The notes beneath the pieces are model-generated. The model had not been told where the DNA came from. It worked only from the letters and a program-made list of their open reading frames with translations, and did not search any database. The translations under genes were made by a program, and so were the position numbers. From positions 1-64,000 of the forward strand of contig NZ_JAAVUY010000014.1 in NCBI RefSeq assembly GCF_018449695.1: a DNA stretch of 64,000 nucleotides, written 5' to 3'. Of the stretch, positions 15,835 through 23,598 are shown one piece after another. Within the stretch, counting starts at the first letter, position 1, and each line of letters starts with the position of its first letter. Source of the DNA: Bradyrhizobium sp. dw_411 (lineage in GTDB: Bacteria > Pseudomonadota > Alphaproteobacteria > Rhizobiales > Xanthobacteraceae).

Positions 15835-15858
15835 CGTCAATCCTGCGCATCTGACGCT
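15819..15858. repeat. 20-bp tandem duplication across the amidohydrolase stop codon
   Basis: Two adjacent 20-base units (AATCCTGAACATCTGACGTC and AATCCTGCGCATCTGACGCT) differ at four positions. The first contains the TGA stop (15832-15834) and the second repeats the same codons just past it. Confidence 0.7.
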
Positions 15859-15922
15859 AATTTGAACCACTGCGTCGACGGCTGCCGGTACAAGACACAC
15901 TTGCTTCACGCCGGCCGTTCGT

Positions 15923-15940
15923 CGAACATTCGAATGTTCG
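15923..15940. promoter_or_regulatory. 18-bp perfect palindrome upstream of the HAD gene
   Basis: CGAACATT followed by CGAATGTTCG forms a perfect 18-base self-complementary sequence, 45 bases before the HAD start. It is a candidate operator for the HAD-YbaK operon. It does not match the alphaproteobacterial SOS box spacing. Confidence 0.5.
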
Positions 15941-15985
15941 TCGCGCGACGCTCGCGCAGGACTGACTCAACAAGATCGGTACCCC

Positions 15986-16726
15986 ATGACCATCAAAGCC
16001 GTTGTATTCGATGCCTACGGCACGCTTTACGACGTTCAGTCGGTCGCGACCGTGACCGAAGAAACGTTTCCAGGCTACGGCGAACTCATTACCCAGATCT
16101 GGCGCATCAAGCAGCTTGAATATTCCTGGCTGCGTTCGCTGATGCGCCGCTACGAGGATTTTTCCGTCATCACGCGGGATTCGCTGGTCTACACCCTCAA
16201 CGCGCTCGGCCTGAAACATGACAGCGCCGCCTTCGAGCGCATCATGGACAAATATCTGCATCTCGATCTCTATCCGGATGCGATGGCCACGCTCACCGCG
16301 ATGAAGGACCGCGAGTTGGCGATCCTGTCCAACGGCTCTACTGCCATGCTCAACGCGCTGGTGCACAATAGCGGGCTGGATCGCGTGCTCGATGCCACCA
16401 TCAGCATCGACTCCAAAAAGATCTTCAAGCCCGCGCCTGACGCCTACACCCTGATCGAGGAGCGCCTTGGCGTCGCATCCGCCGAAGTGCTGTTCGTGTC
16501 GTCGAATCCGTGGGACGCCTGCGGCGCAAAATCCTTTGGCCTCAACGTCGCCTGGATCGAGCGGGTGACGCCCGAAGCGATGGCGCTGGCCTGCGTCAAA
16601 AGCGATCTCGTAACGCCGCTCACCATGTTCAAAGCGCTGCGCACCCAGGTGGACGAGTTAGGCGTCACTCCCGATCATCGCATTCATGCGCTGTCGGAAC
16701 TGCCCGGTCTGGTGGCTGCCTCGTGA
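15986..16726 (+). CDS. Haloacid dehalogenase type II / HAD hydrolase
   Basis: This 246-residue protein matches L-2-haloacid dehalogenases: nucleophile motif F-D-A-Y-G-T-L (D9), motif II L-S-N-G-S, a conserved K before F-K-P-A-P-D-A-Y, and F-V-S-S-N-P-W-D-A-C-G-A-K-S-F-G. Type II enzymes convert L-2-haloacids to D-2-hydroxyacids, though many relatives have other or unknown substrates. Its TGA overlaps the GTG start of the next gene by four bases, so the two are likely co-translated. Confidence 0.87.
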   Translation: MTIKAVVFDAYGTLYDVQSVATVTEETFPGYGELITQIWRIKQLEYSWLRSLMRRYEDFSVITRDSLVYTLNALGLKHDSAAFERIMDKYLHLDLYPDAMATLTAMKDRELAILSNGSTAMLNALVHNSGLDRVLDATISIDSKKIFKPAPDAYTLIEERLGVASAEVLFVSSNPWDACGAKSFGLNVAWIERVTPEAMALACVKSDLVTPLTMFKALRTQVDELGVTPDHRIHALSELPGLVAAS

Positions 16727-17199
16727 GCCTTGAATCCGTCCGCGCGTTTTTCGCCGAAAAGGCACCCGACCTCACCGTGATCGAAACCCCGATGAGTTCG
16801 GCGACGGTCGCGCTGGCCGCCGAGGCTTTTGGCGTCGAGCCGGCACGGATTGCCAAGACACTGAGCTTGCGGATCGGCGAGCGCGTGGTGCTGATCGTCA
16901 CCAGCGGCACCTCACGGATGGACAACAAGAAAGTAAAGACGCTGTTCGGCGGCAAGCCAAAGATGCTTGGCGTCGACGAAGTCGCCGACATCACCGGCCA
17001 TGAGGTCGGCGGCGTCTGCCCGTTCGGACTGAAAACGCCGCTACCGGTTTACTGTGATGTTTCCTTGAAAGCGTTCGACGAAGTTGTGCCAGCCGCGGGC
17101 TCGATCCACAGCGCGGTGCGTATCACGCCATCGCGGATGGCTGAACTGGTCGGCGCCGAATGGGTCGATGTCTGCGAAGTGCGTCTTGCCGTAACGTAG
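16723..17199 (+). CDS. YbaK/EbsC-family aminoacyl-tRNA deacylase
   Basis: This family hydrolyses mischarged tRNA, YbaK proper acting on Cys-tRNA(Pro). The 158-residue protein starts at the GTG at 16723, inside the HAD stop (GTGA overlap), because from there it begins S-L-E-S-V-R-A-F-F and aligns with the family. The longer frame from 16510 overlaps HAD and is not credible. The conserved G-x-T-S-R-M-D-N-K-K and G-G-V-C-P-F-G blocks are present. The exact tRNA specificity cannot be read from the sequence. Confidence 0.88.
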   Translation: MSLESVRAFFAEKAPDLTVIETPMSSATVALAAEAFGVEPARIAKTLSLRIGERVVLIVTSGTSRMDNKKVKTLFGGKPKMLGVDEVADITGHEVGGVCPFGLKTPLPVYCDVSLKAFDEVVPAAGSIHSAVRITPSRMAELVGAEWVDVCEVRLAVT

Positions 17200-17304
17200 C
17201 CCTTCCGCCACACCGTGCGGAAAATCCAGCCAAAACACTCGTTTGGGACGGCTGGCCCAAAAAATCACAGCACATGCAAGGTGACTCCGGTTTGTCAATT
17301 TGCG

Positions 17305-18255
17305 ATGACTCGCGAAGCAACCATTGAATTGCCTCTGGTTGGCGAAGGCGATGAAGCTCGCAAAATTATGCCGATGACGGTGGACGACATCCTGGTTCAT
17401 CCAGCGCTTGAACAATGCGTTCGGGCACAGGCGCAATCGCTGCTGATGATCCAGGAAGCGAGCCCGCGGATCGCATCGCTGTTTGCAACCCAGCAACGCT
17501 GGTTGATGGCGCATGCGGCGCTGGCGCAATATTTTCGCAGCGAAGCCAGGGAATCCGGCGCCGGGCTGCTGGCCGAGCGCTTCCTGGAGTCGGTCGAGCG
17601 CCACACCCTTGCGAGCCGCAACACCGCGGCGGCCTTTCTCAAGGAGATGTTGAAATACGATATCGTCCGATACGTCGAGAACAGCGAGAGCAAGCGCCAA
17701 CGCCCGCTGATGCCGGCGCCGACAGTGCTGATGGCGCTGTTCCACTGGCACACGCTGCACCTGACAACCCTCGACGGACTGGACGGCAGCAACAGGGCAG
17801 CGAGCTTCCGCGCCAAGCCAGCGTTGCTCGGCGCGATCCAGCCCTTGATCGCCGATGCCCTGATCGGCTCGGGCGAGGTGCGCGAACCTGAAAAGACGTT
17901 CTCGCTGTTCACCTGGATCAACGAAGGCGGCCTGGTGATGGATCGCCTGATCGCCGGTTGCCAGCAATGCACTGATGGACTCCTGCGGATTCCGACTGAC
18001 GTCATGTCGATTTCCGGACTGGCGCAACGCCTCAGCCTGTCGCGAACCCAACTCGGCCGCAAATTTAGCGAGGCCGAGGCGATGGGAAGCCTCGGCTGGT
18101 CCGGGCAGCGGGGAAAATCTCCGCTATGGGTGTCGGCCGATTTTCGGCGCGAATATCATGCTGCGCAGGCGGTGAAGCTTGCGATCATCGACGCCGCTTA
18201 CGCGGCCTGTGTCACGCCCGGCCAACCCAGGGAACGGGAGACCGCGTCGGCATAA
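17305..18255 (+). CDS. Hypothetical protein with C-terminal HTH-like region
   Basis: The 316-residue product reads best from the ATG at 17305 (M-T-R-E-A-T-I-E-L). The frame opens at 17215, but the added 30 residues are not convincing. It is predicted to be largely alpha-helical with no signal peptide. Near the C-terminus S-I-S-G-L-A-Q-R-L-S-L-S-R-T-Q-L-G-R-K-F resembles the first helix-turn-helix of AraC-type or similar regulators. It could be a regulator, but I do not recognise the family. It follows the HAD-YbaK pair on the same strand after about 105 bases. Confidence 0.6.
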   Translation: MTREATIELPLVGEGDEARKIMPMTVDDILVHPALEQCVRAQAQSLLMIQEASPRIASLFATQQRWLMAHAALAQYFRSEARESGAGLLAERFLESVERHTLASRNTAAAFLKEMLKYDIVRYVENSESKRQRPLMPAPTVLMALFHWHTLHLTTLDGLDGSNRAASFRAKPALLGAIQPLIADALIGSGEVREPEKTFSLFTWINEGGLVMDRLIAGCQQCTDGLLRIPTDVMSISGLAQRLSLSRTQLGRKFSEAEAMGSLGWSGQRGKSPLWVSADFRREYHAAQAVKLAIIDAAYAACVTPGQPRERETASA

Positions 18256-18299
18256 CGCGACCTTCCGGCATTCTCTATGAGCAGTGCTCGCGCGCGGCC

Positions 18300-19289
18300 C
18301 TACTCCACCTTGCCGATCTTCTTCACCGCGGCGACCAGCCGCGCGCTGTCGGCCTCGAAGAATTTCGCGAATTCCGGCGCGTCCAGATAGGCCACCGGAC
18401 TGCCCGCGGTCTCGAACGTCTTGATCACTTCCGGGCTGACCACGGCCTGCGCCATCGCCTCGCGCAGCCGCGTCATGATCGGCGCCGGCAACGCCGCTTG
18501 CGCGAACAGTCCAGCCCAGATGTAGAACTCGACATCCTTATAGCCGAGCTCCTTGAAAGTCGGCAGATCGGGAAAGCTCGCGATCCGCTCCGCACCCCAA
18601 TTGGCCAACACGCGCATCTTGCCGTCATCGACCTGCTGCTTCAGCGTGCCCGGTGCCGAGGCCAGCGCCTGCACCGTTCCGGTCAGGATCGCGTTGAGCG
18701 CGGGGCCGGCGCCGCGAAACGGAATGTGCAGCAATTTGATGCCGGCCGAGGCCGCGAACATTTCCATCGCCACATGCAGCGTGCCATAGGGACCCGACGA
18801 GCCGTAGGGAATCTGGCCGGGGCGCTTTTTGGCGTCATCGACGAAATCCTGCAGCGTCTTCCAGGGCGCCGATGCCGGCACGGCGAGCAGCGTGGGATCG
18901 GCGAGCACGCGCGCCACCGGCGCGAGCTGCGAGACTTCGTACACGGGAGGACGGTCGAACAGACGATCGGCTTCCGGCAGCACCGCCAGCGACGACAGCG
19001 TCATCAGCAAGGTATAGCCGTCCGCATCCGCACGCGCCGCCACCGCATTGCCGATCGAGCCGCCAGCGCCGCCGGCGCGGTTGTCGACGATCACGGACTT
19101 GCCGAGAACCCGCTCCAGCGCCTGCGCCACTGGACGGGCCGCGAGATCGGCCTGGCCGCCGGCCGGGAACGGCACAATCATGCTGATGGTATGTGCCGGC
19201 CACGCGGCTTGCGCGGATGCCGGATTGGGGCGCACGGCTTGCAGCAGCGGCAGCCCGGCAGCGACTTTAAGAATTTCACGTCGATTCAT
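18300..19289 (-). CDS. Bug-family (TctC-type) solute-binding protein, orphan
   Basis: This 329-residue periplasmic binding protein has the family motifs I-V-P-F-P-A-G-G-Q-A-D, V-D-N-R-A-G-G-A-G and P-Y-G-S-S-G-P-Y-G-T. Tripartite tricarboxylate transporter receptors bind small carboxylates. The start at 19289 gives M-N-R-R-E-I-L-K, a possible twin-arginine signal cleaved near P-A-S-A-Q-A. The frame to 19505 overlaps the LysR gene and was rejected. No TctA/TctB membrane partners are adjacent, as is common for this expanded family. Its ligand is unknown. Confidence 0.87.
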   Translation of the reverse strand: MNRREILKVAAGLPLLQAVRPNPASAQAAWPAHTISMIVPFPAGGQADLAARPVAQALERVLGKSVIVDNRAGGAGGSIGNAVAARADADGYTLLMTLSSLAVLPEADRLFDRPPVYEVSQLAPVARVLADPTLLAVPASAPWKTLQDFVDDAKKRPGQIPYGSSGPYGTLHVAMEMFAASAGIKLLHIPFRGAGPALNAILTGTVQALASAPGTLKQQVDDGKMRVLANWGAERIASFPDLPTFKELGYKDVEFYIWAGLFAQAALPAPIMTRLREAMAQAVVSPEVIKTFETAGSPVAYLDAPEFAKFFEADSARLVAAVKKIGKVE

Positions 19290-19378
19290 CGGTAGTTTTT
19301 CCCTTGCGTTTCTTGGTCTGATTGAGCCGCAACCTAGCGTGAACCGCAGGATGGGCAAGAGCGCCGTCGCATCTGTCT

Positions 19379-20293
19379 TCAGCGCCGCGCCCGGTTTGGT
19401 CTGGTAAAATGGCGCGTCAGAAAATCCGCCAGCACTTCGACCCGCGCGGGGCGCGGCCGGCCGGACGGCATCACCAGATGTACCGCACTCTCGGCCTGCT
19501 TCCATCCCTCCAGGATCACCTCGACCTCACCCGACGCAATGGCATCGCCGACGATGAAGTCCGGCAGATCGGCGATACCAAGCCCCGCGAGCAAGGCCGG
19601 CATCACGGCCTCGCCGTTGTTGGCGCGCAACGGGCCGCCCGGCCGCACGCTGGCCTGCTCGCCTTTCGCGTTGGCGTAATGCCAGACATCGGGCGTCGAA
19701 AGATACGCGTAGCCAAAACATTTGTGCTCGGCGAGGTGCATCGGATGCGTCGGCCGGCCGTGGCGCTTGAGGTAGGCCGGTGACGCCACCGTAAAGCGCG
19801 ACATGCCGCACAGCCGCCGCGCGATCAGCGATGAATCCGGCAGGCTTGCGATTCGCAACGCCGCATCGAAGCCGTCGCCGACCAGATCCACCTTCGCATC
19901 GCTCAAGTGAAGATCGATCGTGACGTCGGGATATTTGCTTAAGAATTCCGGCAGGATCGGCGCGACTTCCTTGACCCCGAATGTCATCGGCACCGCAAGA
20001 CGAACCAGCCCGCGCGGCGAAACCGATTGCGCCAGCGCCTCGTTCTCCACGGCCTCGCCATCGGCCAGCAGGCGCGCGGCCTGCGCGGACAATTTCTGCC
20101 CAGTATCGGTCAGCGCCAGCCGCCGGGAGGTGCGATTGAACAGCCGCGCGCCGAGCCGCTGCTCCAGCCGGGTGACGGCCTTGGAGACTGTCGCCTTGGA
20201 CAGCGCCAGCTCAGTCGCGGCGGCTGCAAAGGACTGCAATTCCACAACTTTTGCGAAAATTGCCAGTCCCTCGAAATCGGGCAGCTTGGCCAT
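19379..20293 (-). CDS. LysR-family transcriptional regulator (pirin/wrbA locus)
   Basis: This 304-residue regulator has the N-terminal winged HTH (F-A-A-A-A-T-E-L-A-L-S-K-A-T-V-S-K-A-V-T around residues 22-41) and a C-terminal inducer-binding domain. It is divergent from a pirin gene and wrbA, a gene trio found repeatedly in Proteobacteria. It likely controls them in response to a quinone or electrophile. The 110-base divergent region contains overlapping dyads (20321-20335). The identity of the effector is inferred. Confidence 0.88.
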   Translation of the reverse strand: MAKLPDFEGLAIFAKVVELQSFAAAATELALSKATVSKAVTRLEQRLGARLFNRTSRRLALTDTGQKLSAQAARLLADGEAVENEALAQSVSPRGLVRLAVPMTFGVKEVAPILPEFLSKYPDVTIDLHLSDAKVDLVGDGFDAALRIASLPDSSLIARRLCGMSRFTVASPAYLKRHGRPTHPMHLAEHKCFGYAYLSTPDVWHYANAKGEQASVRPGGPLRANNGEAVMPALLAGLGIADLPDFIVGDAIASGEVEVILEGWKQAESAVHLVMPSGRPRPARVEVLADFLTRHFTRPNRARR

Positions 20294-20314
20294 CGCGACC
20301 GCTCCATTAGATCA

Positions 20315-20349
20315 AAATAGGAAACAATGTGTTTCTACTGTTTCTATTT
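20315..20349. promoter_or_regulatory. Candidate LysR operator between regulator and pirin gene
   Basis: GAAACA-ATG-TGTTTC at 20321-20335 is a perfect dyad. The flanks add a second, overlapping symmetry: AAATAG precedes it and a further TGTTTCTATTT follows. The centre lies 35 bases from the lysR start and about 75 from the pirin start. Confidence 0.55.
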
Positions 20350-20403
20350 ATGCACCATCAGGAAAGGCATATCCAGAGCCCATCAGAACGAAGGGAATAT
20401 CCC

Positions 20404-21102
20404 ATGATCGAACTCAGACCTTTCAACAAACTCGGCGCCGCCGACCACGGCTGGCTCAAAGCCAAGCATCATTTCTCGTTCGGCAGTCACTACGATCCCG
20501 GCAATATGGGCCACGGCTCGCTGCGGGTGTGGAACGACGACGAGATCGCCCCCAATACCGGCTTTCCCGCCCATCCCCACGCCAATATGGAAATCATCAC
20601 CTATGTCCGCGAAGGTGCGATCACCCATCAGGACAGTCTCGGCAACAAGGGCCGTACTGAAGCGGGCGACGTTCAGGTGATGAGCGCCGGCTCCGGCGTG
20701 CGGCACTCCGAATACAATCTCGAGCCGACCAAGACCAAGATCTTCCAGATCTGGATCGAGCCGGTGGCGCAGGGCGGCCAGCCGACCTGGGGCGCGAAGC
20801 CGTTTCCGAAATCGGATCGCTCGGGCAATTTCGTCACCATCGCCAGCGGATTTGCCGATGACAAGGATGCGCTGCCGATCCGTGCCGACGCGCGGGTGCT
20901 CGCCACCACGCTAAAGGCCGGCGAGAGCGCGCAATATGCACCGGGCAAGACCCGCAACCTCTATCTGGTGCCGGCGGCCGGCAGCGTCGAGATCAACGGT
21001 GTGCGCGTCAACGCCCGCGACGGTGTCGCGATCCGCGACGAAGCGCAATTGAAGATCACGGCGCTGGAGGATGCCGAACTGGTGCTGGTCGACGCGGCGT
21101 AA
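20404..21102 (+). CDS. Pirin family protein (bicupin)
   Basis: The 232-residue protein (ATG at 20404) has the pirin N-terminal cupin metal site: H57 and H59 in A-H-P-H-A-N-M-E, and H101 and E103 in G-V-R-H-S-E-Y. These correspond to the iron or copper ligands in human pirin and E. coli YhaK. Some members act as quercetin 2,3-dioxygenases, others as redox sensors. The frame's earlier start at 20329 lies within the operator region and is not credible. It precedes wrbA, separated by a palindromic repeat. Confidence 0.9.
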   Translation: MIELRPFNKLGAADHGWLKAKHHFSFGSHYDPGNMGHGSLRVWNDDEIAPNTGFPAHPHANMEIITYVREGAITHQDSLGNKGRTEAGDVQVMSAGSGVRHSEYNLEPTKTKIFQIWIEPVAQGGQPTWGAKPFPKSDRSGNFVTIASGFADDKDALPIRADARVLATTLKAGESAQYAPGKTRNLYLVPAAGSVEINGVRVNARDGVAIRDEAQLKITALEDAELVLVDAA

Positions 21103-21125
21103 TCGCCTGCGTGTCACATAACAAT

Positions 21126-21216
21126 CGTCATGCCCGGGCTTGACCCGGGCATCCATCCCACTTCGCAAAAGTCATTCGAAGAATGATGGATTGCCGGGTC
21201 AAGCCCGGCAATGACA
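21126..21216. repeat. Palindromic intergenic repeat (GTCATGCCCGGG type)
   Basis: CGTCATGCCCGGGCTTGACC at the left is mirrored by GGTCAAGCCCGGCAATGAC at the right, with inner hairpins between. This is a common Rhizobiales dispersed palindrome. It sits between the pirin and wrbA genes, where a transcribed copy could form a long hairpin. Confidence 0.75.
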
Positions 21217-21267
21217 ACCCCCTCCCCCTCAATAATCAAACCACACATCACCTCACGGAGACTGACC

Positions 21268-21867
21268 ATGACCAAAGTTCTCGTTCTGTATTATTCCGCC
21301 TATGGCCACATCGAGACGATGGCGAACGCCGTCGCGGAAGGCGCCCGCTCCGCCGGTGCGACCGTCGATATCAAGCGCGTGCCCGAACTGGTGCCGCCCG
21401 ATGTCGCAAAGGCGTCGTATTACAAGGTCGATCAGGCTGCGCCGATCGCAGAGATCAACGATCTCGCCAATTACGATGCGATCATTGTCGGCACCGGCAC
21501 CCGCTTCGGCCGCATGGCGTCGCAGATGGGGAACTTCCTCGATCAGGCGGGCGGCCTCTGGGCCAAGGGCGCGCTGCACGGCAAGGTCGGCGGCGCCTTC
21601 ACCTCGACCGCGACCCAGCATGGCGGCCAGGAAACCACGCTGTTTTCCATCGTCACCAACCTGTTGCATTTCGGCATGACCATCGTCGGCCTGAATTATG
21701 GTTTCGCGGGCCAGATGAAGCTCGACGAAGTCACCGGCGGATCGCCCTACGGCTCGACCACGATCACCGGCGGCGACGGCAGCCGCCAGCCCAGCGCCAA
21801 CGAGCTCGAGGGCGCGCGTTACCAGGGACGCGTGATCGCGGAAACCGCCAAAAAACTGCATGGCTGA
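21268..21867 (+). CDS. wrbA: NAD(P)H:quinone oxidoreductase WrbA
   Basis: WrbA reduces quinones by two electrons with FMN, avoiding semiquinone formation. The 199-residue protein shows the flavodoxin phosphate loop (Y-Y-S-A-Y-G-H-I-E-T-M), the G-T-G-T-R-F-G-R-M-A-S-Q-M loop and the T-S-T-A-T-Q-H-G-G-Q-E-T-T motif specific to WrbA. The ATG at 21268 is preceded by ACGGAG. It is likely induced with the upstream pirin gene under the LysR regulator, and it ends at a strong terminator. Confidence 0.95.
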   Translation: MTKVLVLYYSAYGHIETMANAVAEGARSAGATVDIKRVPELVPPDVAKASYYKVDQAAPIAEINDLANYDAIIVGTGTRFGRMASQMGNFLDQAGGLWAKGALHGKVGGAFTSTATQHGGQETTLFSIVTNLLHFGMTIVGLNYGFAGQMKLDEVTGGSPYGSTTITGGDGSRQPSANELEGARYQGRVIAETAKKLHG

Positions 21868-22208
21868 TGCCACTTCGGCGGCATTCTCTTCGGAGAATGC
21901 CGCCTTATTTGTCCGTTGGGGACGACGGGCTTCGCCATGCTTGAAATGCTTTTTATTTATCAACTCGCGAGCAATCCGCTGCAGGCGTTGGCACGCCGCT
22001 GGTGGTGCCGCAGCCTGTTCCGCGCGTCGCGGGGACGCCGCCGTTGCCCGGAATGCACGAAGTCCTGACGCTCTGACGCTTTGTTACTGACGCCCGGTTG
22101 CTAAGATTTGCTTGATCTTGCCGATATTGCCGGCCGTGATACCGGGCGATGGAACCAGCAGGCATGTATGAAGTTGGCTTCCGCGCATCCGCGCCTGGAG
22201 ACTTCGAC
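21868..22208. other. Intergenic region after wrbA
   Basis: This 341-base region contains the wrbA terminator at its start and otherwise nothing I can support. Short open frames lack ribosome sites. Confidence 0.6.
21877..21911 (+). terminator. Intrinsic terminator of wrbA
   Basis: A 12-bp perfect stem (GGCGGCATTCTC at 21877-21888, complement at 21893-21904) is capped by a stable TTCG tetraloop and followed by TTATTTGT. It begins 10 bases after the wrbA stop. Confidence 0.88.
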
Positions 22209-22379
22209 ATGACCAGCAAGCCCGATCCCAAAGACAGCAAGAAACCCGCCGCGTCGCATCCCGGTATGATGGGGGACGGCACCGAAGAACAAAATCTCGA
22301 TCAGCACGGCGATCCCAAGGCCCGTATCAAGAAAGATGAAGTGGACGCCGCCTTCGCCAAAGGCGCCAAGAAAAACTAG
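22209..22379 (+). CDS. Small hydrophilic protein of 56 residues
   Basis: The ATG at 22209 has GGAG 8 bases upstream. The product is rich in K, D and P (S-K-P-D-P-K-D-S-K-K-P-A-A) with an M-M-G-D-G-T-E-E-Q-N-L-D-Q-H-G-D-P motif and a lysine-rich end. It has no signal or membrane segment and is probably disordered. I do not recognise the family. The longer frame from 22149 lacks a ribosome site. Confidence 0.6.
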   Translation: MTSKPDPKDSKKPAASHPGMMGDGTEEQNLDQHGDPKARIKKDEVDAAFAKGAKKN

Positions 22380-22433
22380 CTGAAGAAAAATTAGCGCAAG
22401 CGCTCGCAACCGCTGCAAGTTCGAATACAATGA

Positions 22434-22463
22434 GAGAGCTGGGCGCGATGGCGCCCGGCTCTC
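22434..22463 (+). terminator. Stem-loop after the 56-residue gene
   Basis: GAGAGCTGGGCGC at 22434-22446 pairs with GCGCCCGGCTCTC at 22451-22463 around a GATG loop (one wobble pair). The T tract is weak, so termination efficiency is uncertain. Confidence 0.5.
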
Positions 22464-22520
22464 ACGCGTTTGGGGCTGCCCGCGCCTGGGGATGCCGATG
22501 ACAGCCTGTAACGGTGACGC

Positions 22521-23480
22521 ATGAGCAAAGCCCCGACCGCCCCTTCGCCTGCCCCCTGGCCGGAACTGCCGACCGCCGCGTGGCGCGACACCTATGCGAC
22601 GTTGCATCTGTGGACGCAGATTGTCGGCAAGATTCGTCTGGCGCGCTCACCCTGGCTCAATCATTCCTGGCATGTGACGCTGTATGTCACCGCGCGCGGC
22701 CTCACGACCTCGCCGATCCCCGACGGCGTCAGGACATTTCAGATCGACTTCGACTTCATCGATCACAGCTTACAGATTTCAGCCAGCGACGGCACTTCAC
22801 GACAGTTGGCGCTACCCGGACAATCGGTTGCGAGTTTCTACACGGCCGTGATGGCCGCGCTCGCGGAACTCGGCATTGACCTCGCGATCGACGACCTGCC
22901 GAATGAGTTGCCCGATCCGATCCGGTTTTCGGAAGATACCCGGCACGCATCCTACGATCCGGACGCCGTGCAACGCTTTCACCAAATTCTGGTCAATGCC
23001 GACCGCGTGTTCAAGCAATTCCGCACGGGTTTTCTCGGCAAGGCCAGCCCGGTGCATTTCTTCTGGGGCAGTTTCGATCTCGCGGTGACGCGTTTCTCGG
23101 GCCGGCGTGCGCCGCGCCATCCCGGCGGCGTGCCGCATCTGTCCGACGCCGTGGCATGCGAGGCCTATTCCCACGAGGAAAGCAGCGCCGGTTTCTGGCC
23201 CGGCGGCGGCGCGATCGATTATCCCGCGTTCTATTCCTATGCCTATCCCGAACCGGCCGGCTTCCGCGCCACGCCGGTGAGCCCCGGCGCAGCCTTCTTC
23301 AGCGAAGCCTTGGGCGAATTCATCCTGCCCTATGACGCGGTCCGCACCGCGGCCGAACCGGACCAGGCGCTGCTCGAATTCCTGCAGAGCACCTATGAGG
23401 CCGCAGCCGACAACGCGAAGTGGGATCGCGACGCGCTGGAATGTTCGCCGGGTCAGCCCGGCATCGTGCGTGTGGTCTAG
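22521..23480 (+). CDS. DUF5996 family protein
   Basis: This 319-residue soluble protein has the W-P-E-L-P and T-Y-A-T-L-H-L-W-T-Q-I-V-G-K-I-R-L start, W-x-N-H-S-W-H-V-T-L-Y-V-T-A-R-G-L-T-T-S, and the later H-F-F-W-G-S-F-D-L-A-V-T-R-F-S-G-R-R block that I associate with DUF5996. No catalytic mechanism is known for the family. The start is close to the end of a stem-loop. It is followed after 118 bases by the polysaccharide region. Confidence 0.75.
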   Translation: MSKAPTAPSPAPWPELPTAAWRDTYATLHLWTQIVGKIRLARSPWLNHSWHVTLYVTARGLTTSPIPDGVRTFQIDFDFIDHSLQISASDGTSRQLALPGQSVASFYTAVMAALAELGIDLAIDDLPNELPDPIRFSEDTRHASYDPDAVQRFHQILVNADRVFKQFRTGFLGKASPVHFFWGSFDLAVTRFSGRRAPRHPGGVPHLSDAVACEAYSHEESSAGFWPGGGAIDYPAFYSYAYPEPAGFRATPVSPGAAFFSEALGEFILPYDAVRTAAEPDQALLEFLQSTYEAAADNAKWDRDALECSPGQPGIVRVV

Positions 23481-23539
23481 CTACTGGCGCGTTCATCATT
23501 AACGCCAGTTGCTGCGCGCTCGGTGCTGTCAGATCAAGC

Positions 23540-23555
23540 TGGCGCAGCTCTTGCT
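23540..23555 (+). promoter_or_regulatory. Candidate sigma-54 promoter upstream of the acyltransferase
   Basis: TGGCGC-AGCTC-TTGCT keeps the GG (-24) and GC (-12) dinucleotides with the required 10-base gap and matches most of the TGGCAC-N5-TTGCW consensus. It is 43 bases before the acyltransferase start. No enhancer-binding regulator gene is nearby, so this is tentative. Confidence 0.35.
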
Positions 23556-23598
23556 AAATCCTGTGTGGGCCGAACTTCACGACACAGGGTGTTTCATT

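Noticed and set aside
15917..15940. A possible alphaproteobacterial LexA (GTTC-N7-GTTC) box.
   Set aside because: GTTC and GAAC copies occur, but none has the required 7-base spacing in direct orientation.
16510..17199. A longer YbaK-type protein starting at 16510.
   Set aside because: The added 71 residues overlap the HAD gene in another frame and are arginine-rich shadow sequence. The GTG at 16723 is the coupled start.
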